Notes: generated by a model from the letters alone, not told the origin. Shown: positions 23,052 through 31,747, numbered from the stretch's first letter. The stretch: DNA of 36,649 nt from an uncultured bacterium (GCA_905214865.1 CAJMNO010000024.1:1-36649), one strand, 5' to 3'. Made by a program: numbers and translations.

Positions 23052-24620
23052 CTAGGCCTCCCGCACGGATCCGGCCATGTGCTTGGGGCTGCCCTCGCGA
23101 CCCTCGCGCCTGCGTCGGGCGAGCCTCGCGAGCTTGTTGGTCCCCTCGGTCGACTGGCTGCCCCCCTCGATCACACGGAGGTAGTCGCGCGACGACTTGC
23201 GCGCCGCCTGCGAGCGGTTATGCGAGAACTCGTCGTCGATCAGGTAGTCCACGTACGTCTCGGTGTCCACGACCTCTGGATGTCCGGCGGGGGTACGGAA
23301 GGGGATGAAGCTCGTGGGGCCCTCCAGGCCCTCGGGGTCGTCGATGGTCTCGATGCCTCCGATCGCGTCGCCGGCGAAGGGGGTCGCGGGCGTCATCTGC
23401 TCGAGCCTCTCCCCCATCGCGGAGAGCGCCTGCTCCCACATGTCGTCGTGGTCGAGCTCGCTCGCCGACCGCTTGGCAGGGAACATTCCCTGGTCGACCT
23501 CGGCGACGCTCTGGGCGATGACGGCGGCACGCGCCTTCGCCGCGGCGTTGGGGCGCGGGGAGGGAACGACGCCGCGGTGCGTGGGCTTGGGAGAGACGTC
23601 ACCCATCCAGCGCGGGACGTGCAGGCTCTGGGTGTCGTCGAGCTCGTCGCTCGTGGCCTGGACGGCGGGCTTGCCGCCCACGTACACCACGGAGTCGCCC
23701 AGGCGGGCGTTCCACCAGCCGGTCCCCACGTCCCCCACGGTGCCGTCGGCACGCTCGATCACGGGGAGGTCCTCAAACGGGTCGCGGTCAAGGCGCTCCG
23801 CGAGCACCTCGCGGACCCCGCGCGCCCGCTGCGCCATGCGCTCCAGGAAGTTCTCGCGCCTCACGTAGCTCTGCGCCACGTCCTCGTAGTCGCTCGAGGC
23901 GTGCGAGGGATGGTCGGCATCGACGACCTGCGGAAGGCGCTGCAGCCGCAGGCGCGCCGTCGATGCGACGGAGTCGTCGTCAGCGGGGTTCTCCTCGCTC
24001 GCCTCCCCCGCAGGAGCAGCCTGGGGCTCAGGCACTTGGGGTTCCTGGATTGCGTCCAGCGGCTCGAGCACCCCGGTGACCTGGGACTCCAACGTCTCGT
24101 CCGGCTCCTGCCAGTCGTCTGACGCCAAGGAGACGCGCGCCTCTCCCCCATCGGCCTCTGCAAGCTCGCTGCCAGCAACCTCAGCCCCGTCGGAAAGGTA
24201 CGAGGCGTCGGCATCGATGGCCGACCCCCAGGGGATGGAGGGCGCGGGCTCGCCTGGCTTGCGGAAGTGCCTTCCTTGGTACTCGGGCTCGTCGCTTACG
24301 ATGGGCTCCAGGCGGTTGGTCACGTCGAGGGAGTCGTCGTCCAGCTCGCCAATCGCCACGGATTCCTCGTTCGAGGCCACGGCCTCATCGGGTATGGAGC
24401 CCTCCCCCGCGCTCGCCTTCTTGCGAGCGGAGGCAGCCTGATAGGCGCGGGTGACCGCGATGCCGGCGACGACGCCGACGCCGAACGGGACGATCACGGA
24501 GAGGGGCGAACCGCCGTCAGCGCCATCGGTCGTGGCGGCAAGGGCGGTCGCCGGGCATGCGAAGGCAGCGGCACCGAGGAGCCCAGCCAGGATTGCCGGA
24601 TTGCTCTTCTCAACTGCCAT
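23052..24620 (-). CDS. Large secreted or membrane-anchored protein of unknown function (522 aa)
   Basis: I do not recognise the family. Residues 1-29 look like a signal peptide (AAAFACPATALAA). A second hydrophobic segment (about 38-58) would anchor the protein, followed by RKK, so the long C-terminal part may face the cytoplasm. Residues 65-230 are acidic and low complexity. Residues 250-400 hold a more ordered part with FLERMAQRARGVREVL and GWWNARLGDSVVYVGG. The C-terminus is basic (KLARLARRRREGREG). GGAGGAGAG precedes the start. It is in an operon with the VanZ-like gene, which suggests a cell-envelope role; this is inference. Confidence 0.85.
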   Translation of the reverse strand: MAVEKSNPAILAGLLGAAAFACPATALAATTDGADGGSPLSVIVPFGVGVVAGIAVTRAYQAASARKKASAGEGSIPDEAVASNEESVAIGELDDDSLDVTNRLEPIVSDEPEYQGRHFRKPGEPAPSIPWGSAIDADASYLSDGAEVAGSELAEADGGEARVSLASDDWQEPDETLESQVTGVLEPLDAIQEPQVPEPQAAPAGEASEENPADDDSVASTARLRLQRLPQVVDADHPSHASSDYEDVAQSYVRRENFLERMAQRARGVREVLAERLDRDPFEDLPVIERADGTVGDVGTGWWNARLGDSVVYVGGKPAVQATSDELDDTQSLHVPRWMGDVSPKPTHRGVVPSPRPNAAAKARAAVIAQSVAEVDQGMFPAKRSASELDHDDMWEQALSAMGERLEQMTPATPFAGDAIGGIETIDDPEGLEGPTSFIPFRTPAGHPEVVDTETYVDYLIDDEFSHNRSQAARKSSRDYLRVIEGGSQSTEGTNKLARLARRRREGREGSPKHMAGSVREA

Positions 24621-24784
24621 GAAACTCTCCTCCGCTTAGACGCCGAGCGCAAGACGACCACTCTTGGAGAGGAGAAGACAGCACCGAGGCCCAGGGGCTC
24701 CCGGCTGGCGACAACGGCTTGCTTCGTCTCTGCTTCGTGTACCGTCGTGATATGCGCTTGGGAGCAACCTCCCAGACGCTACCT

Positions 24785-24812
24785 ATGATACCGAGCCTTC
24801 ACGTGGATTCAA
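24785..24812 (-). promoter_or_regulatory. Promoter of the 522-aa gene / VanZ operon
   Basis: TTGAAT (24807-24812) and TATCAT (24785-24790) are 16 bases apart on the minus strand. This gives a leader of about 158 bases. Apart from this and the hairpin at 24951-24984, the 403-base gap 24621-25023 shows nothing recognisable. Confidence 0.6.
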
Positions 24813-24950
24813 GCCAGACGTGGGGTTTGATCCTGTTGCGGATGACGTTTGCATGGCAGGTTCACTGCGACGGCATTGGATACTGGTCTGGGCCGTTTCG
24901 GGATGTTTGCAGAGAGGCAAGAACACTCTCGTGCGGGCGGTACAGACAGA

Positions 24951-24984
24951 TGCCGGGCAGGGACGCGTGACCCCCTGCCCGGCA
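24951..24984 (-). terminator. Hairpin after the DUF5648/DUF285 protein gene
   Basis: A perfect 12-bp stem (TGCCGGGCAGGG with CCCTGCCCGGCA) and a 10-base loop lie 40 bases past the stop at 25024. The following minus-strand sequence TCTGTCTG is only weakly T-rich. Confidence 0.6.
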
Positions 24985-25023
24985 GCAGCTCGGAAGACCC
25001 TCAAGCACCGAAAGGCGCAGACC

Positions 25024-26328
25024 CTAGCCCTGGTACCACGTGGGCGTCTTGATGCCTGCGGCGCAGCCCTGGAACATGCCGGAGACGTTAGTTCCGGAGG
25101 AGCTTGCGGTCCAGGAGTTCAGCGGAGTCGCGTCCGAGAGTGACTCACAGCCGTAGAACATGAGCTGCATGTCCGTAACGTTGGCAACATTCCACGCGGC
25201 CAGGGGAGAAACGTCCGCGAGATGGGAGCATTCACCAAACATTGATTGCATGTTCGTGACACTGGAGACATCCCAGCCTGCGAGAGGGGCGATGTCGGAA
25301 ATCAGGGTGCCATCGAACATGCCTTGCATGTTCGTTACATGCGAAACGTCCCAGTTAGCAAGCTCAGAAAAGTCAGATATGGGAGTACCACTGAACATAT
25401 AGCTCATGTCCGTAACGTGAGATACGTCCCAGTTCGATAGCCCCGTGATCGTCAATTCGTCGACGTTTTCCGCGAACATGCCATCCATGTTCGTCACGCC
25501 TGACACGTCGAGGTTTGAGACGTCGATGCTCTTGAGAGGCACCTCAAAGGCATCGCCATAGAAAGTGTCCAGGGTGAACAGAAAAGACGAGTCCGCAGGT
25601 GCCTTGACGCCCTTGTCGATGACTATCGAGGTCGTCTTCATCATTTCTTCCTTGTCTAAGGCACCCCCATCCGCGGCGCTGGACAGGGCGGCCATCGTCC
25701 CCGACTTGCCGTCCGTGGGAGAGACCTCCAGCCTGCCGTCGCCGTAGAGCGTCCAGGTGCAGCCCTCCCCAAACTGGCCCTGAGCGGTCACGGTCTCTCC
25801 CGCCGCCTTGCTCGTGTCGACCCCGTACCAGGCGATGCCCTCGTAGTTCCAGCCGACCTTGACGAGGTAGTCGCTCTCCGCCTTGCTCGTGGTGTAGTTG
25901 TGGGCGCCCGCCTTGGCGTTGGGATTGTACTGGCGGTACAGGGGGACGGCCTTGGTGTCGGAGCTGTACCAGCCGATGCCCTCGTACCTCCAGCCCACAC
26001 TCACGAGGTGGTTCTTCTCGGCGAGGCTCGTGGTGTAGTGGTGGTCGCCGGCGTTGGGGTTGTACAGACGGTAGACCGGGGTGTCGGACTTCGTCGGCGC
26101 CGTCCAGCCGGTGCCTTCCGAGCGCCAGCCAAGGCGGACGAGCATGTCGCGCTCTGCTCCGTTCTTGGTGTAGAAGTGCTCGCCGCTGTTGGGGTTGTAG
26201 AGGCGGTACATGGGCTGCGTGGCGCCCGAGTCCGTGGCCAGGGCCGGTGTCGCGGGGAGGCACAGCGCCCCCGCTCCGAGGCCTGCCGCGACCGCCACTG
26301 CCGCAAGCCCGTTCCTGAGGTTGCGCAT
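25024..26328 (-). CDS. Secreted DUF5648 / BspA-like (DUF285) repeat protein
   Basis: A 434-residue exported protein. A signal peptide (about 1-31, ending PALA) is followed by three DUF5648-type repeats, each with a YRLYNPN.G.H.YT core and a GW.YEG..W end (about 40-165). A linker then leads to BspA-like/DUF285 leucine-rich repeats built on WDVS.VTNM..MF (about 275-425, five to six copies). Both repeat types are common on Coriobacteriia and oral bacterial surface proteins that bind host or partner cells. No LPXTG signal, lipobox or C-terminal membrane segment is visible, so anchoring is unclear. It stands alone between terminators, with a G12 tract upstream. Confidence 0.9.
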   Translation of the reverse strand: MRNLRNGLAAVAVAAGLGAGALCLPATPALATDSGATQPMYRLYNPNSGEHFYTKNGAERDMLVRLGWRSEGTGWTAPTKSDTPVYRLYNPNAGDHHYTTSLAEKNHLVSVGWRYEGIGWYSSDTKAVPLYRQYNPNAKAGAHNYTTSKAESDYLVKVGWNYEGIAWYGVDTSKAAGETVTAQGQFGEGCTWTLYGDGRLEVSPTDGKSGTMAALSSAADGGALDKEEMMKTTSIVIDKGVKAPADSSFLFTLDTFYGDAFEVPLKSIDVSNLDVSGVTNMDGMFAENVDELTITGLSNWDVSHVTDMSYMFSGTPISDFSELANWDVSHVTNMQGMFDGTLISDIAPLAGWDVSSVTNMQSMFGECSHLADVSPLAAWNVANVTDMQLMFYGCESLSDATPLNSWTASSSGTNVSGMFQGCAAGIKTPTWYQG

Positions 26329-26400
26329 ATGTTCTCCTTCCCACGGAGGGCCACCCGACTTGGCCCTGGTTCAGGGGAAGGATAGGGAGACTTCAGGCGA

Positions 26401-26412
26401 GGGGGGGGGGGG
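26401..26412. repeat. Homopolymer of twelve G
   Basis: G12 on the plus strand (C12 on the minus) lies 73 bases upstream of the start of the 25024-26328 surface protein. A TTGACC hexamer lies further upstream. Such tracts slip easily; see findings. Confidence 0.8.
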
Positions 26413-26523
26413 TGAGTTTTCCACAGATGGTCAATTTTTGTCGGCGTGTGGGATTTAGGACATGAAACTACGCCATTCAGAAACCTCAGACCAGCTGTTT
26501 GACCTCATTGCTCCGCGAGATGA

Positions 26524-26563
26524 TAAAAGGGCGCCCATGGGGAGAGTCCCCCTGGGCGCCCCT
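26524..26563 (-). terminator. Terminator of rho
   Basis: GGGCGCCC pairs on both sides of a long stem, with an inner GGGGA/TCCCC part and a short CTC loop. On the minus strand it is followed by TTTTATC. It lies about 24 bases past the rho stop. Confidence 0.85.
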
Positions 26564-26586
26564 TATGAGCGTGTATTGAGACGGGC

Positions 26587-28611
26587 CTACGACACGTACT
26601 CGGACATCTGCGCCTTCTTGGCGGAACGGATGAGGAACTCCGCGTTGTCGTTGGTCGCACGCAGCCCCTTGACCAGGGCGGTCGCGGCGCGCTCGGTGTT
26701 GTTCATGTTGGCGAGCACGCGGCGGATGCCCCAGATGAAGGGCTGAAGCTCCGGGTCGAGAAGCAGCTCCTCGTTGCGCGTTCCGGAGGCAATCGGGTCG
26801 ATGGCGGGGTAGATCCTGCGGTCAGCGAGGTCGCGATCAAGCTTGAGCTCCATGTTGCCCGTGCCCTTGAACTCCTCGAAGATGACCTCGTCCATCTTGG
26901 ACCCGGTGTCCACGAGCGCGGAGGCAAGGATGGTGAGCGAGCCGCCGCCCTCGATGTTCCTCGCCGCGCCCAGGAACTTCTTGGGCGGGTACAGTGCGGC
27001 GGAGTCAACGCCGCCGGAGAGAATCCTGCCGCTAGCGGGCATCGCGAGGTTGTACGCCCTCGCCAGGCGCGTGATGGAGTCCAGGACCACGACCACGTCC
27101 TCGCCCATCTCGACCAGGCGCTTAGCATGCTCGATCACCAGCTCGGAGACCGCGGTGTGGTTGCTCGCCGGCATGTCAAACGTGGAGGCAACCACGGTCC
27201 CGCGGATGGAGCGCTCCATGTCGGTGACCTCCTCGGGGCGCTCGTCCACGAGCAGGCAGAACAGGTGCACCTCGGGGTTGTTGGCCGTGATGGACTGGCA
27301 GATCTTCTTGAGCACGGTCGTCTTGCCCGCCTTGGGGGGCGAGACGATCAGGCCGCGCTGGCCCTTGCCGATGGGAGCCACCAGGTCGATGGCACGCCCC
27401 GTAATGGAGTCCCTGCCATGCTCCATGACCAGCCGCTCGTTGGGGAAGATGGGCGTAAGGTCGCGGAAGCGGGGCCTGCCGCGCATCTCCTCGGGCGGGC
27501 GACCGTTGATGCTGTCGATGCGATGCAGGGGCGGGTACTTGCTGTTGTTGCGGGCGGGCGAGACGGAGCCCTTCACCTCGTCGCCCGGGCGAAGGCCATA
27601 CTGCCTGATGAGCTGCTGGTGCACGAAGGCGTCACCATCACCCGCCATGTAGTTGCCCGTACGGAGGAAACCGTAGCCCTCGTTCTGCATCTCGAGGATG
27701 CCCTGCACCGGCCTAAAGCCCTCGGCGAGCGCCGCCGCCTCGTAGACGGCCTCGGCCAGGTCCTTCTTGCGCACTCCCACGTAGGGAATGCCAAGGGACT
27801 GTGCCTTCTCGCGCAGCTCTGCGACCTTCATGAGCGAGACCTCGTCGCGCGTCAGGCTGGGCTCCACCTGCTGCTCCTGGCGGCGGTCCCTGCGGTTGCG
27901 ACGACGGTTGGAGTTGCGGTTGCCGCCGTTACCAAAGTTGCCGTTTCCACCGTTGTGAGAGGCCTGCTGCCCCTCGTGGTTGCCCTGGCGGTCATTGCCC
28001 TGCTGTCGACCCCTGCGACGGCGCTGCTGGTGCTCCTCGCCGTGCCGCTGCTGGTGCTGGTCGCCCTCCTGCTCGCCCGCTTCGCCGGCGGCTGCGTCCG
28101 CCTCGGCAAGCGTTGCCGCGGGGGCTCCCAGAACGCGCTGACCCGCCTCGTCCTGGGCCTGCGCGGCCTCCGCGGGACGGCCGCCCTCCTCGTTGACCTG
28201 CGAGGCGTCTGTGGGCGCCTCGTCTGCGGGCTTCACCTTGCGGGGACGACCGCGGCGCCGCTTGGGCTTCTCGGCATCAGGCGTCTCCTCGTTAACGGCG
28301 GAATCACCCGCGTTGGTGTTCTGCGCGGCCTTGGGCCCCTCCTCGGTCACCTGCGGCTTAGGTGTCTCGCCCTGCTCGGGGGCATCCTCCGCCGGCTTAA
28401 CCTTGCGGGGGCGCCCGCGACGCCGCTTGGGCTTCTCCTCCACAGGGGCCTCGGACGTCGTCGACGGCTGAAGCTGCAGCTCAGCCTGCTCAGGGGTTGC
28501 TTCCTCGCCCTTCTTGGCGGCCGCTTTTCGCGTGGTGCGCCTACGACGCGGCTTGGGAGCCTCCTCAGTCTGAGTGGGCTCCGTGCTCTCTTCCTGGTTG
28601 TCTTCTGCCAT
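26587..28611 (-). CDS. rho: Transcription termination factor Rho
   Basis: A 674-residue hexameric RNA helicase that ends transcription. Residues 1-255 are a disordered basic/acidic extension with two identical AT-hook-like blocks (PKRRRGRPRKVKPA at 61-74 and 116-129) and an Asn/Gly/Arg-rich stretch (195-245). The Rho N-domain follows at 256-295 (MKVAELREKAQSLGIPY), then the RNA-binding cold-shock fold (300-375, GYGFLRTGNY) and the ATPase core with Walker A SPPKAGKTT (424-432), LLVDERPEEVTD and the TRLARAYN Q-loop. Such extensions are typical of actinobacterial Rho. ATG 28611 follows an AAGG site; the frame upstream is non-coding. Confidence 0.96.
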   Translation of the reverse strand: MAEDNQEESTEPTQTEEAPKPRRRRTTRKAAAKKGEEATPEQAELQLQPSTTSEAPVEEKPKRRRGRPRKVKPAEDAPEQGETPKPQVTEEGPKAAQNTNAGDSAVNEETPDAEKPKRRRGRPRKVKPADEAPTDASQVNEEGGRPAEAAQAQDEAGQRVLGAPAATLAEADAAAGEAGEQEGDQHQQRHGEEHQQRRRRGRQQGNDRQGNHEGQQASHNGGNGNFGNGGNRNSNRRRNRRDRRQEQQVEPSLTRDEVSLMKVAELREKAQSLGIPYVGVRKKDLAEAVYEAAALAEGFRPVQGILEMQNEGYGFLRTGNYMAGDGDAFVHQQLIRQYGLRPGDEVKGSVSPARNNSKYPPLHRIDSINGRPPEEMRGRPRFRDLTPIFPNERLVMEHGRDSITGRAIDLVAPIGKGQRGLIVSPPKAGKTTVLKKICQSITANNPEVHLFCLLVDERPEEVTDMERSIRGTVVASTFDMPASNHTAVSELVIEHAKRLVEMGEDVVVVLDSITRLARAYNLAMPASGRILSGGVDSAALYPPKKFLGAARNIEGGGSLTILASALVDTGSKMDEVIFEEFKGTGNMELKLDRDLADRRIYPAIDPIASGTRNEELLLDPELQPFIWGIRRVLANMNNTERAATALVKGLRATNDNAEFLIRSAKKAQMSEYVS

Positions 28612-28785
28612 CAAGGCTACCTTTCTTGCGCCAGGCGACCCTTCTTCGCCGCCAGGTCCAAAGTTGTTCTCATATGGGAGAGGTGCGACTTCCCGTGCCA
28701 CAAAACGGCAGTTACAGGGGGGGTGATGTTTTGCTGGAATGGCAATGCCAGGCTCACATGCGTCGCGACCTCGCGCAACGAGCCG

Positions 28786-28814
28786 AATATAGCATAACCG
28801 CGTCGCGATGCCAG
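28786..28814 (-). promoter_or_regulatory. Promoter of rho
   Basis: CTGGCA (28809-28814) and TATATT (28786-28791) are 17 bases apart on the minus strand. The leader to ATG 28611 is about 168 bases. A long rho leader fits the known autoregulation of rho, although no attenuator peptide was identified. Confidence 0.6.
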
Positions 28815-28824
28815 CATGCGACAT

Positions 28825-28871
28825 GAAAAATCGCCCGATCTCGCTGCCAAAGGCTGGATTTCGGGCGATTT
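28825..28871 (-). terminator. Terminator of the double-wHTH regulator
   Basis: AAATCGCCCGA (28861-28871 on the minus strand) pairs with TCGGGCGATTT and is followed by TTC. It separates the regulator gene from the rho promoter. Confidence 0.8.
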
Positions 28872-28898
28872 GCATTCATTCTCTTGCGGTGGGACAAA

Positions 28899-29600
28899 CT
28901 ACTCCGCAGCATCCTCCGACTGACGCTTTCTCGAACGCGGGCCACGCCTGACGACGACGTCGGAAATCTTGGCCTTCAGGTCCTCCACCTTGGCCCATCC
29001 GCTCTCGGTGAGCCTGATGTTCACAAAGCGGGAGCCAGGCACCTCTGCGCTCTTGGTTACGACGCCCTCCTCCACCAGGGTCGAGACGGACATGGACACC
29101 GTGGGCTGAAGCAGGCCCAAGGCGTTGACCAGGTCGGAGATGGTCAGGCCCTCCTCCCCGCCCATCGAGAGACCCAGGAGCGTGAGCTCGCCGGCCATGC
29201 AGGGGATGGCACCCATGGCGTCGATGTAGCGGCAGATGCGGTCCGCCGTCGTGCGGCTGAGCGACTGACCGGGCACGATCTGCGCACGGGTGCGCTCGCA
29301 GAGGTCACGCACGCAGGCACGCCCCTCGTCGGTGACGGTGCAGACCACGTTGCGACGGTCGACGCTCCCCTTGACGCTGCTGATGAGCCCCAGGTTGGAG
29401 AGGTGCTTCGTCCTGTGCGTCATGGTCGGCCTCAGGGCGCCCTGGTACTCGGCGATCTCCGAGGTCTTGAGACCGCGACCCGAGAGCGTCAACCTGCAAA
29501 GGATGGCGAACTCGCTGAAGGTCAGGCGCCTCTTGGCCTCTATGTCCTGCCTCACGAGGTTGTATGCCCTGCGTATGGACATGTACTCACGAAGCTCCAT
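28899..29600 (-). CDS. MarR-like regulator with two winged-helix domains
   Basis: A 233-residue DNA-binding protein. The first winged helix (about 25-100) contains LTFSEFAILCRL, LKTSEIAEYQGALRPTMTHR and a wing DRRNVVCTVTDEG. A second MarR-like domain (about 137-205) contains LTISDLVNALGLLQPTVSMS and a wing SRFVNIRLTESG. The C-terminus is basic. Typical MarR proteins are about 150 residues with one such domain and act as dimers; this one could act as a covalent pseudo-dimer. The start at 29600 has a G-rich site upstream. The target genes are unknown; it stands alone between terminators. Confidence 0.82.
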   Translation of the reverse strand: MELREYMSIRRAYNLVRQDIEAKRRLTFSEFAILCRLTLSGRGLKTSEIAEYQGALRPTMTHRTKHLSNLGLISSVKGSVDRRNVVCTVTDEGRACVRDLCERTRAQIVPGQSLSRTTADRICRYIDAMGAIPCMAGELTLLGLSMGGEEGLTISDLVNALGLLQPTVSMSVSTLVEEGVVTKSAEVPGSRFVNIRLTESGWAKVEDLKAKISDVVVRRGPRSRKRQSEDAAE

Positions 29601-29630
29601 GCGGCATCCCCATCTCCCGTGACCTAAAGG

Positions 29631-29664
29631 GGGACGCCTCGTCACGATGGTGGCGAGGCGTCCC
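29631..29664 (-). terminator. Strong hairpin in the leader of the double-wHTH gene
   Basis: A perfect 11-bp stem (GGGACGCCTCG with CGAGGCGTCCC) with a 12-base loop ends with CCTTTAGG on the minus strand. It lies between argS and the regulator start, and may end argS transcription or attenuate the regulator. A smaller hairpin, CCATCC/GGATGG, lies just upstream near 29712-29729. Confidence 0.6.
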
Positions 29665-29773
29665 GCACTCGGTTCCAACGTTTATCTGACCATACCCCTA
29701 GTTGCTGGGGGTCCATCCTTGCAGGATGGCATAGTTCACTTCGCTGAAACCTAAATGTTTAACGAGCGCAGAA

Positions 29774-31618
29774 TTACATCACATCCGGGGCGGTGACACC
29801 GATGAGCCTGAGGGCAACCTCGAGGTTCACGCGCACGGCGTCGATCGCCGCGAGGCGGGCGCGGGAGAGGCCCTCGTCCACCGGGCGCCCCTCGCTGGGG
29901 AGCACCTGGCACGCGGCGTAAAACCCGTGGAAGTCACCGGCGAGCTCCTCGCAGAAGTGCGTGAGACGGAACGGGGCGCGGTCGCGCGCGGCGCCGGCGA
30001 TGAGCTCGGGGAACTCGGAGAGCTTGCGCGCGAGGGCAGCCTCGGTGGGATCGGTCAGGAGCGAGAGGTCGTAGTCGGGGCCAATGGCCTTCTGGGCAAC
30101 GGCCTCCATGCCCATCTCCTGGGCCTGCTCCTCGGTGACGCCAGCCGCCCTGCGGAGGATGGAGCAGATGCGTGCGTGCGCGTACTGCACGTAGTACACC
30201 GGGTTGGAGTTGTTCCTCTGCTTCACTGCCTCGATGTCGAAGTCGATGGTCTGGTTGGAGGACTTGGAGATGAGCGTGTAGCGTGTGGCATCGACGCCGA
30301 CCTCGTCGATCAGCTCCTGGAAGGTGACCATGGTGCCCTTGCGCTTGGACATGCGGACGGGCTCGCCGTTGCGGAGCAGGTTGACGAACTGCCCCAGGTC
30401 GACCTCGAACTTGCCGGGGTAGCCCAGCGCGTCGCACACGTTGGTGACGCGGGCGATGTAGCCATGGTGGTCGGCACCCCACAGGTCGATGGAGTAGTCG
30501 TCGCGCTGGAACTTGTTCCAGTGGTAGGCGACGTCGGAGGCGAAGTAGGTGTACTCGCCGTTGGACTTGATGAGCACGCGGTCCTTGTCGTCGCCAAAGG
30601 CGGTCGACTTGAACCAAAGGGCACCGTCGTCGGTCTTGTAGAGGTAACCCATGTCATCCAGGCGCTTGAAGGCGCGGTCGACCTGCGAGGTGCCCGACTC
30701 GTCCTTCACGTAGAGGGAGCGCTCGGAGAACCAAAGGTCAAAGTGGCAGCGGACCTCGTCGCACGTGGCCTTGATGCGGGCGAGCATCTTCTTGTAGGCG
30801 CGCTCGCGGAACTCTGCGTCGCGGGTCTCCTGGTCGGCGTCAACCCACTTCTCGCCGTCCTCCTGGTAAAACTCGCGGGCGATCTCGACAATATAGTCGC
30901 CGCCGTAGGAGTTGCCCCCCAGGGCCTCATTGAACTCGTCCATGTACGGGTGGTTCTCGGGGTGCTCGTCCGTCTCGTCGTCCACGTACGCCTCGCGGTC
31001 CTTGAGGAGCTTGTCGTACGCCTGTTCAACGGTGACGCCATCCTCGTGCATGATCTGCACAAGCTGGAGGTACCGCTTGGCGACCGAGCGCCCGAAGACG
31101 TCCATCTGCGAGCCGTGGTCGTTGATGTAGTACTCGCGGTCGACGTGGAAGTTTGCGTGCTCCAGCACGTTGCACATGGAGTCGCCCAGGGCTGCCCAGC
31201 GACCGTGCCCAACGTGGAGAGGGCCGGTGGGATTTGCCGAGATGAACTCGTAGTTGACCTTGAGGCCATGGCCCTCGTCGCACTTGCCCCAGTCGTCGCC
31301 TGCCTCGCGCACGGTGCGGAAGACCTCGTTGTTGGAGGCGGCGCTCAGGTAGAAGTTGATGAAGCCGGGGCCCGCGACCTCGACCTTGGAGACCTGCGGG
31401 TCCTCGGGCATGTGGCTCACGATGGCAGCGGCGATCTTTGCGGGGGCCATGTGCGCCAGGCGGGCGGAGCGCAGGGCGACGGTCGTGGACCAGTCGCCGT
31501 TGGAGCTGTCCGCCGGTCGCTCGACGCCGAGGTCCTCCACCTCGAACTCCGGCAGGTCGCCCGCTGCCTGCGCAGCGGAAATGGCTTGCTTCACAAGCCC
31601 CTCGATCGTCTCTGGCAT
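29774..31618 (-). CDS. argS: Arginyl-tRNA synthetase
   Basis: A 614-residue class I synthetase that charges tRNA-Arg. The N-terminal Arg-tRNA-synt domain (1-110) is followed by the catalytic core with HVGH (135-138, the HIGH motif) and RMSKRKGT (422-429, the KMSKS motif). The C-terminal DALR anticodon-binding domain ends in a LRLIGVTAPDVM tail, as usual for the family. AAGGAG lies just before ATG 31618. No strong promoter was found in the 129 bases upstream, which hold a large inverted repeat instead. Confidence 0.97.
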   Translation of the reverse strand: MPETIEGLVKQAISAAQAAGDLPEFEVEDLGVERPADSSNGDWSTTVALRSARLAHMAPAKIAAAIVSHMPEDPQVSKVEVAGPGFINFYLSAASNNEVFRTVREAGDDWGKCDEGHGLKVNYEFISANPTGPLHVGHGRWAALGDSMCNVLEHANFHVDREYYINDHGSQMDVFGRSVAKRYLQLVQIMHEDGVTVEQAYDKLLKDREAYVDDETDEHPENHPYMDEFNEALGGNSYGGDYIVEIAREFYQEDGEKWVDADQETRDAEFRERAYKKMLARIKATCDEVRCHFDLWFSERSLYVKDESGTSQVDRAFKRLDDMGYLYKTDDGALWFKSTAFGDDKDRVLIKSNGEYTYFASDVAYHWNKFQRDDYSIDLWGADHHGYIARVTNVCDALGYPGKFEVDLGQFVNLLRNGEPVRMSKRKGTMVTFQELIDEVGVDATRYTLISKSSNQTIDFDIEAVKQRNNSNPVYYVQYAHARICSILRRAAGVTEEQAQEMGMEAVAQKAIGPDYDLSLLTDPTEAALARKLSEFPELIAGAARDRAPFRLTHFCEELAGDFHGFYAACQVLPSEGRPVDEGLSRARLAAIDAVRVNLEVALRLIGVTAPDVM

Positions 31619-31694
31619 GAAATCTCCTTAGGTCGTGCCAAAAATGCAGAAGAACGCATACTTAGTGACTGAGTTTATATCAGGCACAAGCCAT

Positions 31695-31744
31695 GGTGGG
31701 TTCCCATTTGCAAATGAGTCAGATTCGACTTGCCTGAACCCACC
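31695..31744 (-). promoter_or_regulatory. Inverted repeat between pncB and argS
   Basis: GGTGGGTTC (31695-31703) and GAACCCACC (31736-31744) are perfect 9-bp arms around a 32-base loop, which itself contains the 12-bp palindrome CATTTGCAAATG (31705-31716). It starts inside the end of pncB. There is no T-run, so it is a weak terminator or a regulatory structure upstream of argS. Confidence 0.5.
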
Positions 31745-31747
31745 GCC

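Noticed and set aside
24621..24784. Riboswitch in the leader of the 522-aa gene
   Set aside because: The leader is about 158 bases, but I could not match it to the core motifs of any riboswitch class I know.
27127..28797. 556-codon plus-strand frame with leucine-rich, membrane-like stretches
   Set aside because: It is an antisense shadow of rho; the apparent hydrophobic stretches come from the reverse of Gln/Arg/Glu-rich codons.
29927..31672. 581-codon plus-strand frame
   Set aside because: It is an antisense shadow of argS.
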